NCBI RefSeq assembly: GCF_051020985.1
Contig: NC_135003.1
Span: 3,434,001 to 3,498,000 of the forward strand
DNA from: Nomia melanderi
Lineage: Eukaryota; Arthropoda; Insecta; Hymenoptera; Halictidae
DNA: 64,000 nt
Direction: 5' to 3'
Position numbers and translations under genes: made by a program. The notes under the pieces are model-generated. The model was not told the DNA's origin and ran no database searches. It saw nothing but the letters and a program-made list of their open reading frames with translations. Below are positions 38,901 through 53,900 of the stretch, piece after piece. The first letter of the stretch is position 1. Each line of letters opens with the position of its first letter.

Positions 38901-41900
38901 CCGATTACCACCTTATCGAAAGTGCCTGATGAAAATGCTTCCAGTTGTTCGGTCACGTGACTCTGCTAATTGCGCAGAAACTTTTTAGACGGGGAAAGTA
39001 ACGAGATTACGAAACACCTTGATTAGCGGGAGCGCAAAGTTATTTGAAACTAGGTTACGGATGTTTGCATGAAGTTTTTAGAATGGACATCAAGAACAGA
39101 CTGATTGTTCTTATTGGGGATTTCATGAATAAACTTAGGATCTTATCACTGATTATTTCTGTTTGAATGCTCCAATTATTTTAAGTAATGAGTAGTTAAT
39201 TCAAACGACGCTCTAAATATACTATTTATGCTATTTTTATTCATATTATTAACATCATTAAATTGTATTATACATGTTTTCATAATCTTATCGTCTTATC
39301 ATAACAAGAAGATTATGTGTTTATAGTACAAACGGTTATTCCGAAAGCAGTATAGTAAGAAGTTGGTGGGTTTTTTTATTTAATTAGAAGCTCGATGCAT
39401 TATTTAAGAAAGTTTTTTTGAGACAGTTCGTAAAAATTTACATTTGAATGAACATCTATAGTTTGGAGTTTGAACGTTTTAGTATTTGGAAGCATTATAG
39501 AATTTTGTTATTTGTGTTTATTTTGTTTATTTTATTCAGATTATTAATATATGATTTGTAGAGCAATTTTTATATAATTAAAAAAACTGAACCTTAATGT
39601 GTACTTATATAATGCACTTCGTCATGTACGCGTTCAAACATATATTAGATTTAAATTAGTTTTAGAAATACTTTCCTTTTAGTTATATTACGTGATCATT
39701 TAGAGAATTATCCTTATTGCGCGTTAGAATAAATAAAAACGAATCAATAGCTGGAGCTGCGATGGCACGTGGATGGACCCTTTAGATGAAATTGAAGGTT
39801 TGGATGCCGGTTCTTATTGAATTATAAGGGGCTTCGAATGCTTGTCTCAGTGTGCGATGTAACGTTCACTAATACAGGTTATTTCCTAAATTTGAAGTAA
39901 AAATAGTTTATTTTATAAATTTAAAGTAAAAAAAGTACTCGTATTCAAATTTTCTATTATATACAACAGAAATTTCATGAAAATCTAAGTAAGCACCTTT
40001 CAATGTATATTTATTGATCTTTTAATGGTGTTCAAAAGAGAACTACGCAATATTTTTCAACGATTTCACTTAAACCACTCTTAACATAATATTTTAATAA
40101 TAATTTAAATTGTTTAATTTACATAGTTTAATTTCAATCAACACCTATAAAATAAGAACACCGACTACATTTTTATTAATGTTTTATTTCACTCTTAAGT
40201 TGATAAAATTTACATACAAACGAATCTCAATTATCTCTATCATTACGAATCAGGCTATAAACATACATTTCTTATAATATATTATAAAGTAATTATAAGT
40301 TTATAGTATATTCTAAAGAGATGCCTCAAATAAGTTCCTTTTGATAAAATATGTGCTTTTTATTGTTTCCGATAAGATCATTCTATATGTCGATTATCGT
40401 AACGCGAAAGGTTCATTTAAATTCTCGAACGCCATGGTAATTACTCGACATTGTTGGTAGCGACGTTCGCTGGCATGATATTTATGAGAAATGATAGTTG
40501 AATCTATACGTTGTATTTCGAGCACTGCATCCTTAAATAACGTCGTTTGTGCAATAGACGTACAATAACGTACCTCCGTAATTATGGCGGATATCGTGGG
40601 CGATCCAGCTGCATTTTATGCGAACAATTGATACACGATAATTATAGATATGTTGCATCTCAATTCTCACGTGTTGCTTCACAAACGAAATCACGTACGC
40701 TGCAAACATTGATTAAGGAGTGAAACGTGATGCATATCTAGGAACAGGAAAAATTCAGAAACTGCGTTGCACGTTTGCGGAGCGTATCCAGGAATATTTG
40801 ACATTGTAATTGGGTTGAATAATGTTGCATGTAAAATTACCATAATTTGTTTTGAACGAGATTTATCATTATTTTCTGTTCTAATTTGAATAATACTGTT
40901 GCACGAGGACGAAAACTATAAAAATATTTTTCTTCCATGAAAAACTGCAATCGCTTTGAATATTTGAAATGATAATAATAATGTAAGGGAAAATAAAGTA
41001 AAATGGGACGCTGTTTTTTGCACCCTAATAACAAAGAAACTGTGAATAAAGATTTGTGATCTATAAGAAAATAAAAGATTCTTTTAATAAAAATATTTAG
41101 CTACAAATGAAAATACGATTTTCTAAAAGTGTTGAAATATTCGCTTCGCAAAAATAGTAGGTAAAACTAAAAATACGAAATCTTTACGAAGCGAATATAA
41201 ATAAACTAGAAATATATATGATTTTATGAACAAAAATCATAAATAAATGTGTCATCTTCTTTTTCTGCACTGGTGCTATTTAATTGGTCAGTTTTTAACT
41301 CATCTTCGATTCTAATTTGTTGTATATCAATACGATTACAAGTAACCAATTAAAACTATAAACAAAGCACATAGTTAGGGACTTCTGTTGCCCCTGTGCT
41401 TAATTTGTGCAAAATTTCCAATTTGGTATGAGATAAAGAAATAACTTGAGTGTTAAACATACAGTTTAACTGTATGTTTATCTTATTCAATTTTTTAATC
41501 GAAAGGTAAAAGTAAATGCTTCAATCATGTGTGTAACATCAAAACTTTTTTATTGAATATCTGTCTAGTGCTTTTAATCGAAAACTAACTCATGTACTGT
41601 TCTGCAGTTGATTTCAAACCATATAGAGGACTTATTAGAACCATGTTATGCGATATCAACTTGGTACGAGCTCTTTGTCTATGAAAAACATTACTGTCCA
41701 GTTTTACCTGACCGTTCCATTTTACTTTACTTTCCCCTATCATGTATTCATCGCGCTATAAATAATGAGAGTACGTAATTGAACAATAATAGTGAACAAA
41801 GGGATGTAGACAATAGGAATTATGAAAACAGATATAGTGTAATTTAATGATGTCAATAATATGCATAAAAATAGCATAAATAGCGTATTCAAAGTGTTAT

Positions 41901-44900
41901 TTGAATTAATTATCCATTAGTTGAAGTAATTAGAGCATTGAAACATAAATAATGGGTGATATTCAAATGTGAAACATTGTGGAATGCAAACGTGATCGTA
42001 TTACATCATAGTCTAATTGAAGTTGCGCGTAAGGATTCACTGGAAATAGCGCGGGTGCATTTTACAGTAGGTGACATACACGACCTTAAATAAATGTTCC
42101 TCTTCCCAAAAGAAGTTATATTGGTTCAAGATATTTTTCAATTAATATTAATTGAAAAATTATCATAAAAAAATCTTCAATTTTTAATTAATTATAACCA
42201 TTCAGTAAATCATAAATTTTTAATTATTAAAACGTTGTACTTTATAATAATTTTCAATGAAGATTTAGTCATTAGGCTGAATATCGTTTCGTTTATAATT
42301 TTTTGTTTTATTCATGCGCTTCTTTCGTTAACACATATAACTAAACTGTATTTCGAACATCAATAAATTCGAACATCACAATACAAAACAAAATTTTATT
42401 CAAATTGAATAATACATTATTTAAAAATATTTTTACATTATTTTTATCATAATAAAGTACTTTATAAAAAAAAACAAGTTTCCGTCTAATTTTTATTTCT
42501 GCTGTACGAGAACCAAATATAATTCACAGCGTAGTAATTCCAATGTCAAAAATCACTGATCATTATTGAATATCTCTGCTACACGAAAAAAATCTAAATA
42601 ATAAATTTCTATATACATATTAGAAGGAACATGATCACGCATTGATCACACAGCTTCGATCTGTTTTATATTTCGTTAATACAAGGTTTCCTTGGCACCA
42701 TTCGGAGCAGAGCCCTGAACAGAATCGATATCCGGACCACAGACCCGTTCGACGTTTCTAGTCACGGGGCCACGAGCGTGAAACAGACCTCCTTATGCAA
42801 TAATTTTCCCTAGTAAACGAGGTGCAACAAATGTAGAAGCCCCGTGCCTGTTCCCTGGCAAATAATGAGGACAGTGAAAGGCCAGAAAGACCCCCGTCTT
42901 AAGGGCCGGCAGCAGAGACGGTCACGTTTGCCGAACATGTGATCGAACCTTTTTTTCTCATTCCATGACTACTTTCAGAGATTTTGTGTCAGCAAATCCC
43001 GTAACTTTCTCGCGTGCTAGTTTAATCGGCCAATGGGCCGAGGCCGTTCTTGCCGTTCGAGAAATGCGCCATTGCAATCTCGCTCTTTGCTACCGCCATG
43101 CAGCCATCGGTCTAGGATGCCGATTCAATCGTAGGATGTACACTTGGCTCTGGATTTACACGAAAATCCGTTCCACGTAGATTCGTTTTACGCGATTGAT
43201 TATCGCATAAATAAAGACTGTCGGTACAAGAGAAAACAAAATATTGAAAAGAAAAGCTGGTATAAGTTTTAGAAATACGAATTTGTTCCACATGGTTTAA
43301 CAAAAAAGTAATAATGACATCTGGGAAAACAAAAGTACATTTTATTCGGTGTTCTCGGTGAGACTCGCGTGAAAAAAGAGTCTCGTAAATTGAGGAACGA
43401 GTGTACATACACGAAACAAAATGAACGCGAACAATTTTGCGGAAGTTTGTTCAGTTAGTAATGTTTCGGTGATTTTCTTTTTTACCTCGTAAATATTATT
43501 TATTTATTTTTCATATAAATAGGATATTATTTGTCTATTATTAATTTTTACTATTTAAAGTAAACGTAATCTATTTAAAGTAAACTATTTAAAGACACAG
43601 AACAAACATCAAATTCTTTCTTTTTTTACTAAATTATTTAATACAGTTATGAAAGAAATTATAGGACAAAGGATTAAGTAGACAGTAGAAAGGGTTAAAT
43701 TCTGTTTGCTACTTTCTTGTAAAAAATTGAAAACGTTAAAAAGAGTGAGATATACCAGTTGAAAAGTTTAAATTAATTTAGAATTAATTAAATCAAATAA
43801 GCTAATACAAAAGTGGAAAGTTCTAATTGGTTTAATTAAAAAACAGAAGAGTTGTTCGTATTAACGTTAGGAACGGAAAATATAAACTAAATTTGAATGG
43901 GACTAAATTAAACTAGAAAGAGTTGAATCGGTCTGACCTAGCACTGACAGTCTGGACGTAGTATAACATCGACCCAAGAAACATAAACTGGTCTATATAG
44001 TCGTGGTTGTACAGACGTGAAAAGGATCAATTTAATGATCAAGAGAAACAACATAATTTGGGACTGATGGAATATCCAATCTAGGCTCTGTGGATGTACG
44101 ACTGCTGATTTAGAGAATTAAGGAAAGCTCATTAGATTTTAAATCGGGTTTCTGGTTCTTAGCTTTGATGTTTCAGATTTTGGAACTTATTGACTTGTGT
44201 TCATGGATTTTCGAGTTTCTCATGTTGGATCCCTCAATTCTGAACTAAATTCAATAGAATTTCTGAATGTTACAGTAGTTTTGGGATCCTGCTATTCAGA
44301 ATAATTTAAATCAGGTACCTGGGTTTTATGTTTTGCGACGGTCTGATTCCAATTTCTATATCTTGATTTAGATTTGAGGCTTCTAATCCTAAATTGAACT
44401 GATTCAAAAGACCTTCCATTGATCTAATTTCATAGTTCCAGTTCAGTGCTACCTGTCTCGGCTTGTTATATTAAGTTATAGTTAGCAATAAATTGGATAT
44501 TTTAAAAATGAGTGTCTGGCAACATGTCAAGTACCTTCTGTACTAATAAAAAACACATTTTTATCATCGTATCTGCTATATCGGAGTTGGAAATCCATCA
44601 ATCTTTATTAAATTCTGTTCAGTCTCAAGGGAGTTGTTTAGCAAAGTAATAACAATCACTAATACTTAAATTAATATTAAATTAATGTATGTTTCAGCAG
44701 TGGCAGCTCGATTTCGAGAAACAGCAACCGCTCCGAGAGTAGCGGTTATTGTGGTAGGCGTCCTTCGACATTTGGATCCAGGTAACACACCGTTTAAATC
44801 ACTATTCTAATCTTATTTGGTTAGGAAAAGAAAAGAAAGATATGAATGAAAAAAAAGTCAGTCACGATAGAAGCAATCGCGATGACGTTCAATATTCATA

Positions 44901-47900
44901 CAGCACGTTCTCGCGCGCTATTCTCGAAGTCGTAAACGCGTCCTCGATACGGTTTTCATCGGAATTGGCGAACGCACTTACGATCGCACGATGTATGATT
45001 GTTTAATAAAGGCCATTGATTCCAGTTACGCAATTAATTCACAGTTTAATCGCAACCGCGACCATAGAACACTAAGAGTAAGGTATCCAGTGGAAAGTAA
45101 CTTAATTCTCTTTGCTCCTAGCGAGTTTTACGTAAGAGGTAACTTCGCAAAGCGTCCAACCACGAGCGGTATCCATTACAATACGCACCGTACAACTCCA
45201 TTACCTCCCCTGTGACATTAAACGACACCACAACCGAAAATGGTAATCAAATTTCGAGGAAACTCTCGGAAAAATAATTCAATATCCAATTACGAATAAT
45301 CCGCATCATGTTTAACGGAATAGTGTCTATTTAAAAAGAAATTAACAACGAACAACGTCGTGTGCACGATCCCAGTAAACAATACGTTCTGCGCGCGGAC
45401 GTTGCATGCGAACCCGAGCGAGCTGGTTGAACCGCGTTCCATCCTGAACGCGTATATCGTCGCGGCCATTTTGGTGCACCACAATCAGGAATAAGGTTAG
45501 AATAACCAGTTGCTGTAGAAAGACACGAGTATTATTTCATTCTGCATCTAATTACGGTTGCCATATTTAGAGCCATTACGCAACACAGCCGACTCAGCCA
45601 TCGTCCGCGGCGCGATCGGATTTCCCCGCGGTTTCTCCGTCCGGATCGGTTCTATGGAAAGCATCGTGTCGTTTCTCTTCATCTCGGGCGGTACGGTCGT
45701 CATCGACGTGTTCCACGTAATAGGACGATTGCATACGTATGTCCGTTGTGTCGTCGCCGACGTCGGGTTCCCTTTTCACGCCGCGCTGCGCGTGTGTGTT
45801 CCGCGCGTCGTCCGTGTGACTAACGCTCCAGTCGTGTTCTATAATTAAATACCAGGCGATTGTGAAGGTGACACACGGAACGCGCGCGAATTTTTCGCAT
45901 CGACACGAGAGAGAAAACCGTTCGTGGTCGACTGAGGAGGCGGCTCCGCCGCACATGGGCGACCGCGACGGACCAATGCTCTGCGCTGTTCCGTTCGCTG
46001 TAAACATTGGTGCATGTGTCGTGCCACGTGCCTTCAGTGTCGCCATCGGCGTCGGCCTACGTGGCATGAGATATCCCCGACCATGCGCCGTTACATAATC
46101 CGGATGCTACGCGGCGTTGTAATAATAAACCGGCGGCGTATCCGCAAGTACTGTCTGGAAGATCTATTTTTTCACGCAATAGGCATTCTTTACGGGAAAA
46201 TACCATTAGCCGCGGACATTATGTCCGTTGTTCTGTTTCCTGTTACTCTGTTTCCTGCAGATGTTCTGTTCGAGCGCAGGAGATTACGTTTTGGAATGAT
46301 TTTTTTCTGTTTTTTAATTTAATTTGTTCGGTGGAAGTAGATTTTATTTGCTTAATGTGTTGACTGCCATGCCGGCCACCGATGATTAGCGTCTCAGAAT
46401 TACTTGAAACTGAGTACGAGATGTAAGGTGATTGATGTCGGATAAAAATGTTTAATGGTGTAAGTAACTAGATAATGGAACAATTTAAGAATTCTCCTAC
46501 TATATAATTAATCATTGTTTCTGTTTATCTTCGCTGCGAAAAAATGAGCGATACTTAGAACGCTGGAGATTCTCGTGGCAGTCCACGTGTTAATGAATGT
46601 TTTGTAACCGACAGTTACCACGTTCTATAATTATAAAAATGAGTATACCGTAAGGAATACTGGGAATACATTTTTTTTGTTATATTCTTTTGATACCTTC
46701 ATTTGAGTAATTTTTGGGTTGTTAGCTTTGTAAAATATGATCTGGAATTGTTGTTAGCTTTATGAAATATGATTTGGAATTGTTAAATAAGGGGGTTACT
46801 GCTTTATGGTTGATTACAGATGGTTGATCATTTTTTAGATGTTGCGCGTATTTGGATGCATTATTGGAATTTTCTAAATTGAAATAAAAATTAAGCAAAG
46901 AAAGTTCATGTATCCCATAATTAACAATGTGGTTTGCATTAATACGTTACTTTTATTTTAACATTTACTTTTAATGTGTTAATCGGATTATTTCTTATTT
47001 TTTTATTTAATACAATTTTTATCTTGCTTTTTGTGGGGTACATCGTTTTGGACTGTCATAATTTCCGTCTACTTGCGCTTGTATGAATATTTGTTGTCGA
47101 GAACTCACTCGGTTAAAAAGTTATATGACCTACCTCAATTCACTGTATGCAGGGTGAGTCAATAGCTTAAGGTGATAGAATCAAATAATTCATTCTGTAT
47201 TGGATCTTCCAGTTTCTTTTGGACAAATCTTGTCAGTCAGTGGCCATAAATTAAAGAGAGAGATAGAAACGTCGATGTTTAGTAAATTCAAGTAAAATAA
47301 TGCAAAATGTGATAAAAACAGTTCGTAACATAAACAAAAATACAAAATTTAATTAATCGAAATTTAACGTAGTGTTATTTTATTTCCCAAACACAAAGTA
47401 ACTAAATTTATCTGTAACGATACGAAGTTCCGCACTTTTAGTTATTTCAGATAGTAAAGTAAAAACCCGCTTGCATAATGAAACTAAACTTAGATATCGT
47501 TACTTTATTTTTATCTTCTGTCATTTATGTAATTCTAATTTCTAATTTATGGAAAATTTAGAAAATGTTATTCTTGAAATAAATATATTACATATTATTA
47601 TATAATTCTAGATCCTACTTTATAGAAAATTTATAGAAAATCAGTGAAAGAAATATACTGTTAATAAAGCTAAAGGTTTCATTCAAACAGTTTACGCAAA
47701 TGCTTTGTACATGTTATCATTTTACGTAATTTAAGGGGCATTTTAAACGCAACGTTTAAACGTAAACAGCATATCACAGAATTTTTTACTTACACTAGTA
47801 AATAACAGGCATAAATCACCGAGCAAAATAATGAAGTAATTTTTCTTATAACTTTTATTCAAAGGAAAATTGTTAGATCTGTTATCAATAATTGAGAAAA

Positions 47901-50900
47901 TGTCAATACCATCAGCATATGATTGAATATACGAATATTATATTATCAGAATATCATTTTAATATCATTTTTTCAACTAGTAAAGTCACAAATATTTCTT
48001 AAATAAATTAGAAAGAAGAATATTCTAATGGAATACAGATAAAAAGTGTCTATTCAAAGAATAAAGATGTCAGATTCGATTGTTGGTCATTATTATTCAG
48101 GGATTAAAGAAAATACTATTTTCTACCAGTCAGGCAGTATGATTAAAAACGGCGACTACTACTGGTACAACTGAAACGTTTGCCAAATGACGCGCCTCGT
48201 TCACTCGCTCTCACGTCGATGTGCTTGCATCGCAGAAATTTTCTCCGATCGACGTGTCAAGCCTCTGATTTGTCGCGTGTCTTACCCGGATCAAGGTTAC
48301 TTGGCAATTCCGAGCAGTGTCCCTTACAATAATCAACCTTAATACATTTATGTATTTCCGGAAGATTTGAATGGAACGGCATTCACATTGTTCTATTCTG
48401 GTCATAGACGTTGTTGGAATGAGCAATGAAAATAGGACTGAATGCAAACAAAATGTGAATAAACCGACTAATCTCGGAATAGTAATCGAGAAACAATGCC
48501 TATTTAATGGAGACAATGTCTATTTAAGAGGAAAATGAATTGAAACACAATTTTAGCTGTTTAGCTATTTTTAGAATTGTTTCATTAATTTAAATCATTT
48601 CTATCTTTATTTGTTTCTTTATTTTTTTACTTTTGCATTTTATCTATCGTAAACTATCAAAGATCACCAATTGAAATATTGCTACAGTTTACTTATATTT
48701 CTGCTGCTATTAATTTCGATTGCAATATGTTTTGGGACGGGGGGTCTCTGAAATGCCAAGAAACTTTGTAAACAGATCAAATTTTTTAATTGATAATGCC
48801 TAAAGAAAAAATTAGAATCATTTATGATCATGTTATCAATTAAGGATTCAATATCTTTATTTTAATTATATAATACTACAATATATATATATATATAAAA
48901 TATAATAGTTTCAGTGTACTCATTAATAATCCATAGCAATAAATTTCTACAAAATCCTATAACTTATTGAGCATATCTCATTATGGTACACTTAATCCAT
49001 GAAAAGTAATGTGTTACCATTAGAGATCCTTTGTCAAATAAGGAAACGATTATGTCACGAAGATACGATTATCTCATAGAGAAAGTTCGCAGTGATCGTT
49101 AGAGAAATGCACTTTCTCGGTGTTGCATAACTAAAGTGATCACGACTAGCTCAGAAACGACGGTTACTCTCGATATTTTTGCCATCCGTGCTTTTCCTGG
49201 AGAAAGTTATCTCACGGTTCGCCCCGGGGTCGAATTTATACTCCTACGATCTGTACTACCATACTTCCGTGTGTATTACCTATGTCGCGCGATCGTTGGA
49301 AGCCGACGAAACTTTCTTCCCATCGAATCGAGCTTTTATGTAACGTTCAAACCCGGGGCTCGCGTTCGCATGCATGTCCAACAACGTCCCCCGTATGCCG
49401 ACTCGGCGAAAAGCGAGGATATTTTTAGAACGTTTACACAATGCGATTTCATATCGCAATTCAGCGAAAGTGTATGAAGCATATCAACGTACCGTCTATC
49501 ACGTTATCGTAGCGCGCACGTAGATCGACGATACACTCCCATTACGGAGCGTCCGAGGGTGTCGCTCAATAAAATTTTCCGCAGTTCGTAGCTTGACACG
49601 TTGATTGCCACGTGCCCACCGATGACCGACGTCGTTGTGTTCTCAGGAAAAGAAATTGAAATTCCAAACAGCGACACTTGCGGTCCGTTAAACGTGTTTT
49701 GTGGTGAATCATTTGTTCGAATAATGAGTGTACGAGCAAATGGATAAATGTTTGTATTCTTAACGACGAGAATGGATGGTTCGTGCGGCGTTACCTCCTT
49801 AGCATCGTATTTCGATAACCTTAGTAGTGAGTTATTTCTATTCCCACCGTGTTGAGCAGCGAAAGAAATTTTGAGAAAAAGAAATGATGAACGAGTGGGA
49901 AGAAATAAAAGATAGCGAGACCTTATGTATGGCTGGTAAAACTTTTCTGTAATGTTTTTTTCATTTGATTAGTAAGTGAAGCTATTATCAGTATATCTTT
50001 CGTGCATAATACGACGGTTTCCCTCCGTAAGGTCTCGTGCGTGCGAGAGAAAGCATGGTTAGGTAAACGGGTTAATATTCTCGTTTTTTATCTTCTGACA
50101 TGTAGCCATTAGGAAGAAGATGAAATCAGTTTCCTGCTCTGTAACGTCTCACGGGCTCTTTTAAGTCATGCGATGCTAACGGGATAATGTTATACCGAAA
50201 TATCGTTTCAACGTGTTAAACTGATACAAACCAGTTAGAAGTTCCTTAATTGTTACTTGAAGTTTTATCGAAAACTCTGCTGGAAATATTAAACTTACTC
50301 TGTTACAAGTTTTCGGATTTAACTGTTTGATGAACAGGAAGGGTGTTCCTGGTGGGTGATCCAATAACGTAGGAAGTCATTGTACACGTAAAAATAAGTT
50401 GAGGAACTGGAATAACATTTTGTCTGATGATGCTTTGTATTCAAAATAATCGACTTCGATAATTTGCTTATTACACATGCATTTGTAATCATGGGAGATA
50501 GGAACAATAAGTAAACAATAAGGACACATTAATTACTAGAATTTGTATTCAATAGCATGTGTACTTGACAAATTGTGGAATTTGATTGCCCCGAAAATGT
50601 TGCATTATATGATAAAATTTTATCGCATACGTTGAATTATATTTGCAAATAGAACAGTTTTGTGTACAACTGATTGTACCACCCGTCTTGCTCACCCTGA
50701 TTACGGGATGTTTTATTTACAATAAGCCATGTAAATATCTCTTTCAATAGTGATGACGCAAAAAATAAGTTGTTAGATAATTACACTTTATTATTTCATA
50801 CTATAGAATAATTGAATTTAAATGTCAGTTACAATGCACAACAGAAAAAAGCAAACAGAGTAATGTTGGAACGACAGTAATTGTGTCGGAATATTTTTAT

Positions 50901-53900
50901 TTTTATTCATTATTTTTAATGCTGTCGAAATAAAGTAATGGAACAAAAGTAAAATTGTTGGTATTAATATTAAAATAAAACTATTTGAACTGCACATAAT
51001 ATTTTCTTTAGATCATCACAATTGAAGGGGACCTTCAGACGTCTTATTTTATATAAAGTACCTTATATACCACAATGACGACGGAGCTTATTATAAGTTA
51101 ATGTCACTGATCGCGATTGCTTTATTTGTCGGAATGAAAGTGTCTACCTAATCCTCAGATTCCTAACCAAAAAACAGAAACAAGGTTAGGCAAGTTTCCA
51201 AAGAAAATAATGTCCTCTATGAGTTAGCTCTATCTAACGCATCATCCTGAATTACACCTCCCATAATGACCCTCCCCCCAAATGTATGCACTAATTATTT
51301 GGATATCTGTCCAATAGATAATATTAGATATTACTTTGCATTATGTACATGTAATGTCTATATGACACATAGCAATGAAGCCCTACCGCAGCCAATCAGC
51401 AAAAGAAAGGATAAAGAACACAAGAAGAAGAAGTCGAAGACGATTTTGGCTGTAAACGCTGAGGCAGATATTGCCTTGAAAAGCGCCGGCACGCCGCCGG
51501 AGGCAGTGTCCTATAATACCGTCGTCCCGTTGAAAACTATACTCGAAAAGAAACCAGGTTGGTTGCGATCTAGAAATCCGCCGGGAAGAAGTGCACGTTA
51601 ACTATTCAGGGGTTTCGAAATTTCTTGGTTACCATTCAGTTGGACATGCGTTTAGAAACTCGAACATTTCACAAGCACGTAAATGATTGCCGTAAAATTT
51701 GCGAGAAGGAGTGATTAAATTCTTTCCCTGAGAAAAAAAGAATCGAACCTCTTCTTTTTGAAAGATCGAGAATCTTACTTTTAGAAGTGTCGAGTTTTTT
51801 CTTCTAGAAAGATCGAGTCGAATTCCTTTCGTTTGTACAGCGGATTTCGCTGACTGGGAGAATTCAATTTTTCGCAGTCGTGGAACTCGACGACTGGCAA
51901 CATTCGAATACGACCGTTGGCAATTTAGCGGGAAAAGAATCCTTCCGAGCAAAAGACGGCGATCGATAGTTTTATGTAACAATTTGGTTTCGTGCATTCT
52001 TTCCTGCAGTTAGGTTTCGCTTATTTCACGGCCCAATGGCTTCGAACGACCCACTCCGCCAACGCCAACCCTTACCTACCCTTTTCATGGTTAACTTAGT
52101 CCAACGAACCCCCAATATTTTTGACTGAAGCTGAATTTCATTCGACAGTCTAACCCTGAGTGTTTTTCGGGTTTCACAAGAACGAATGCAGGTTCGGTGG
52201 ATCTCAAAGATGCTCGGGTTCGTTGATCCACTACGCAGATAAAAGAATTTTGCAATACGTAAATCATTTATGGAAGGAAGAAGGTACTCGAACGGTTCTG
52301 TGATATCTTTTGCTACCCTGGCAATTAATCTCAGCTCTATCCGGAATTTAATTATGTATGGTCTACTTTCTTTTTCTATTCGAGTCTTTAGCTTTTGATT
52401 ATTCTTATTTTTTTGAAAATCTGAAGATATGTTACGAGCTATACCAATCTTGCGTTACATGAGGCAGGGGGAAATGGGGAAATGTTAAACAACTCTCTTC
52501 GTGGTCAACGCGTATTACGTAAAATCGTCGGGATAACAACATTAAAGTTAATCTATTAACTTTGGAATTTACTTTAAAAAATCTCTCGTTTTGCGTGTAA
52601 TGAAAAAAATTACATGTTTACCTGAAAAATAAATAATTCATCGTTGAAAGACTTTGTAGATAACCATTCATAAAAATTGCACGCAGCAGTATCAATTTGA
52701 GTTTTTCAGCATTGATACTGTGAGCACGTGTTCCTACAAATCGAATATCAACGCAATTACCAAGAAGCTCTGCACAATACATACAGCATTAAAAAAAACT
52801 AAGCAAGAAGAAACGATTCAAATCGTAAAAGTACCTATCGCCTTGATCAACGATTACCTCTTATCGTTCTACCTCTAGAGTCTAGTCATTGAATCTCTCT
52901 TACGTGTAAAACAATAGGTACAATAACCATAGAAGTTATTCCGAATGCTATCTGAGATATCTTAATACATTCTTTTCTTTCAAGAGTTTATCTCAACAGA
53001 CATGTCTCTTCGTGTGTCATTACTGTGTAGTTTTGCCGCTATTATATATATTTGATCGTATTATAACGGTTATTCCCTTCGAAACATTTAAGGTCACGCA
53101 ATAACAGAATGATGAAAGCGTTTAAAAACGTCATCAACGAATAATGAATTACTCTCTATGAACACAAACATATCAACAATAGAACACATGAAATACATAG
53201 ATTGCTACGTAAATGCTGTCTGTTGCAATGTATCGCTTACAAATTCGATTTTTGGAACCATTTTGTGTTTACCTTAAACTACATATTTTTCATCGTTATT
53301 TATAACAGTTGCCCATTTCTGCAGTAGTTATAGTATTCCCTTTTCATAAAAATCTCCAAATTTATTGTTAAAACTATCATAAAAGCTTAAAAATGTAAAA
53401 AATCTTTTCCATTTAAATTGTTTTAAAAGGCTCGGAGGAGGTGAAAATCCGTTGGTGTCAGATCTGGGAAATATAGTGGGTATGGAATAAGTTTCCATTT
53501 TAGTTCCGATATCTCTTTTGCCTTGCCATAGCCACGCATGGTCTTACATTATCGCGGAGATATCTTGAAACACTTAAATCGTAAATTCCGAGTTTAAAAA
53601 TTAACCAGAACATCTTGTACTAGCCTCCCTTAGACCCCAGTGCTGTTGTTTTTGTAACAGATTCGTAGAAGCGATAAAAGGGACAAATTGTTTATACGAT
53701 CGAATTTCATATTAGGAGTGCATTTTACGTACTTATGTTCTCTGTTTGATTTTGCATAAGAATATCTGGCATGTGAGACCAATAGCCGAAATATTTTTAA
53801 GATTTTCAATGTATTCATTTTATATAATCGGATCGGTACTGTTCCGCGGATAAAGGGCAGGTTCGAGCCTCTCTCTCCTTTTCTCTTTCTCTGTCTATCT

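Larger units (their letters stand above)
36031..44697 (+). other. period intron 1 (8.7 kb)
   Basis: No nested gene recognised. It carries four CACGTG E-boxes (38186, 38954, 39766 and 40668) and a TA-flanked transposon at 40984-41739. A GC-richer patch lies at about 42660-43200. At about 43900-44460 is cryptically simple sequence with reiterated words such as TTCTGAA, GATTTA and GGATCC-like motifs. Open frames here are short and non-homologous. Confidence 0.55.
44782..51372 (+). other. period intron 2 (6.6 kb)
   Basis: Contains a CpG-rich island (45550-46250), GC-rich patches at about 44880-45480 and 49150-49640, and two TTAA-ended MITE copies. CACGTG occurs at 46025, 46584 and 49609, the last two within MITEs. 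An AT microsatellite lies at 48881-48897. No nested gene could be proved. Confidence 0.55.

Noticed and set aside
45594..46067. 157-codon open frame on the minus strand
   Set aside because: It lies in a CpG-rich island where stop codons are rare on both strands. The other strand is also open, and no recognisable domain or start context supports a protein.
49136..49477. 113-codon open frame on the plus strand in per intron 2
   Set aside because: It has no ATG at its start and sits in a GC-rich patch, with no homology I recognise.
51629..51997. 122-codon minus-strand open frame in per intron 3
   Set aside because: It is built partly on repeated AAAGATCGAG units and resembles no known protein. 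Low-complexity repeats explain its length.
53860..53875. GGTTCGAGCCT resembling a tRNA B box
   Set aside because: There is no upstream A box and no cloverleaf, and it is followed by a simple CT tract.
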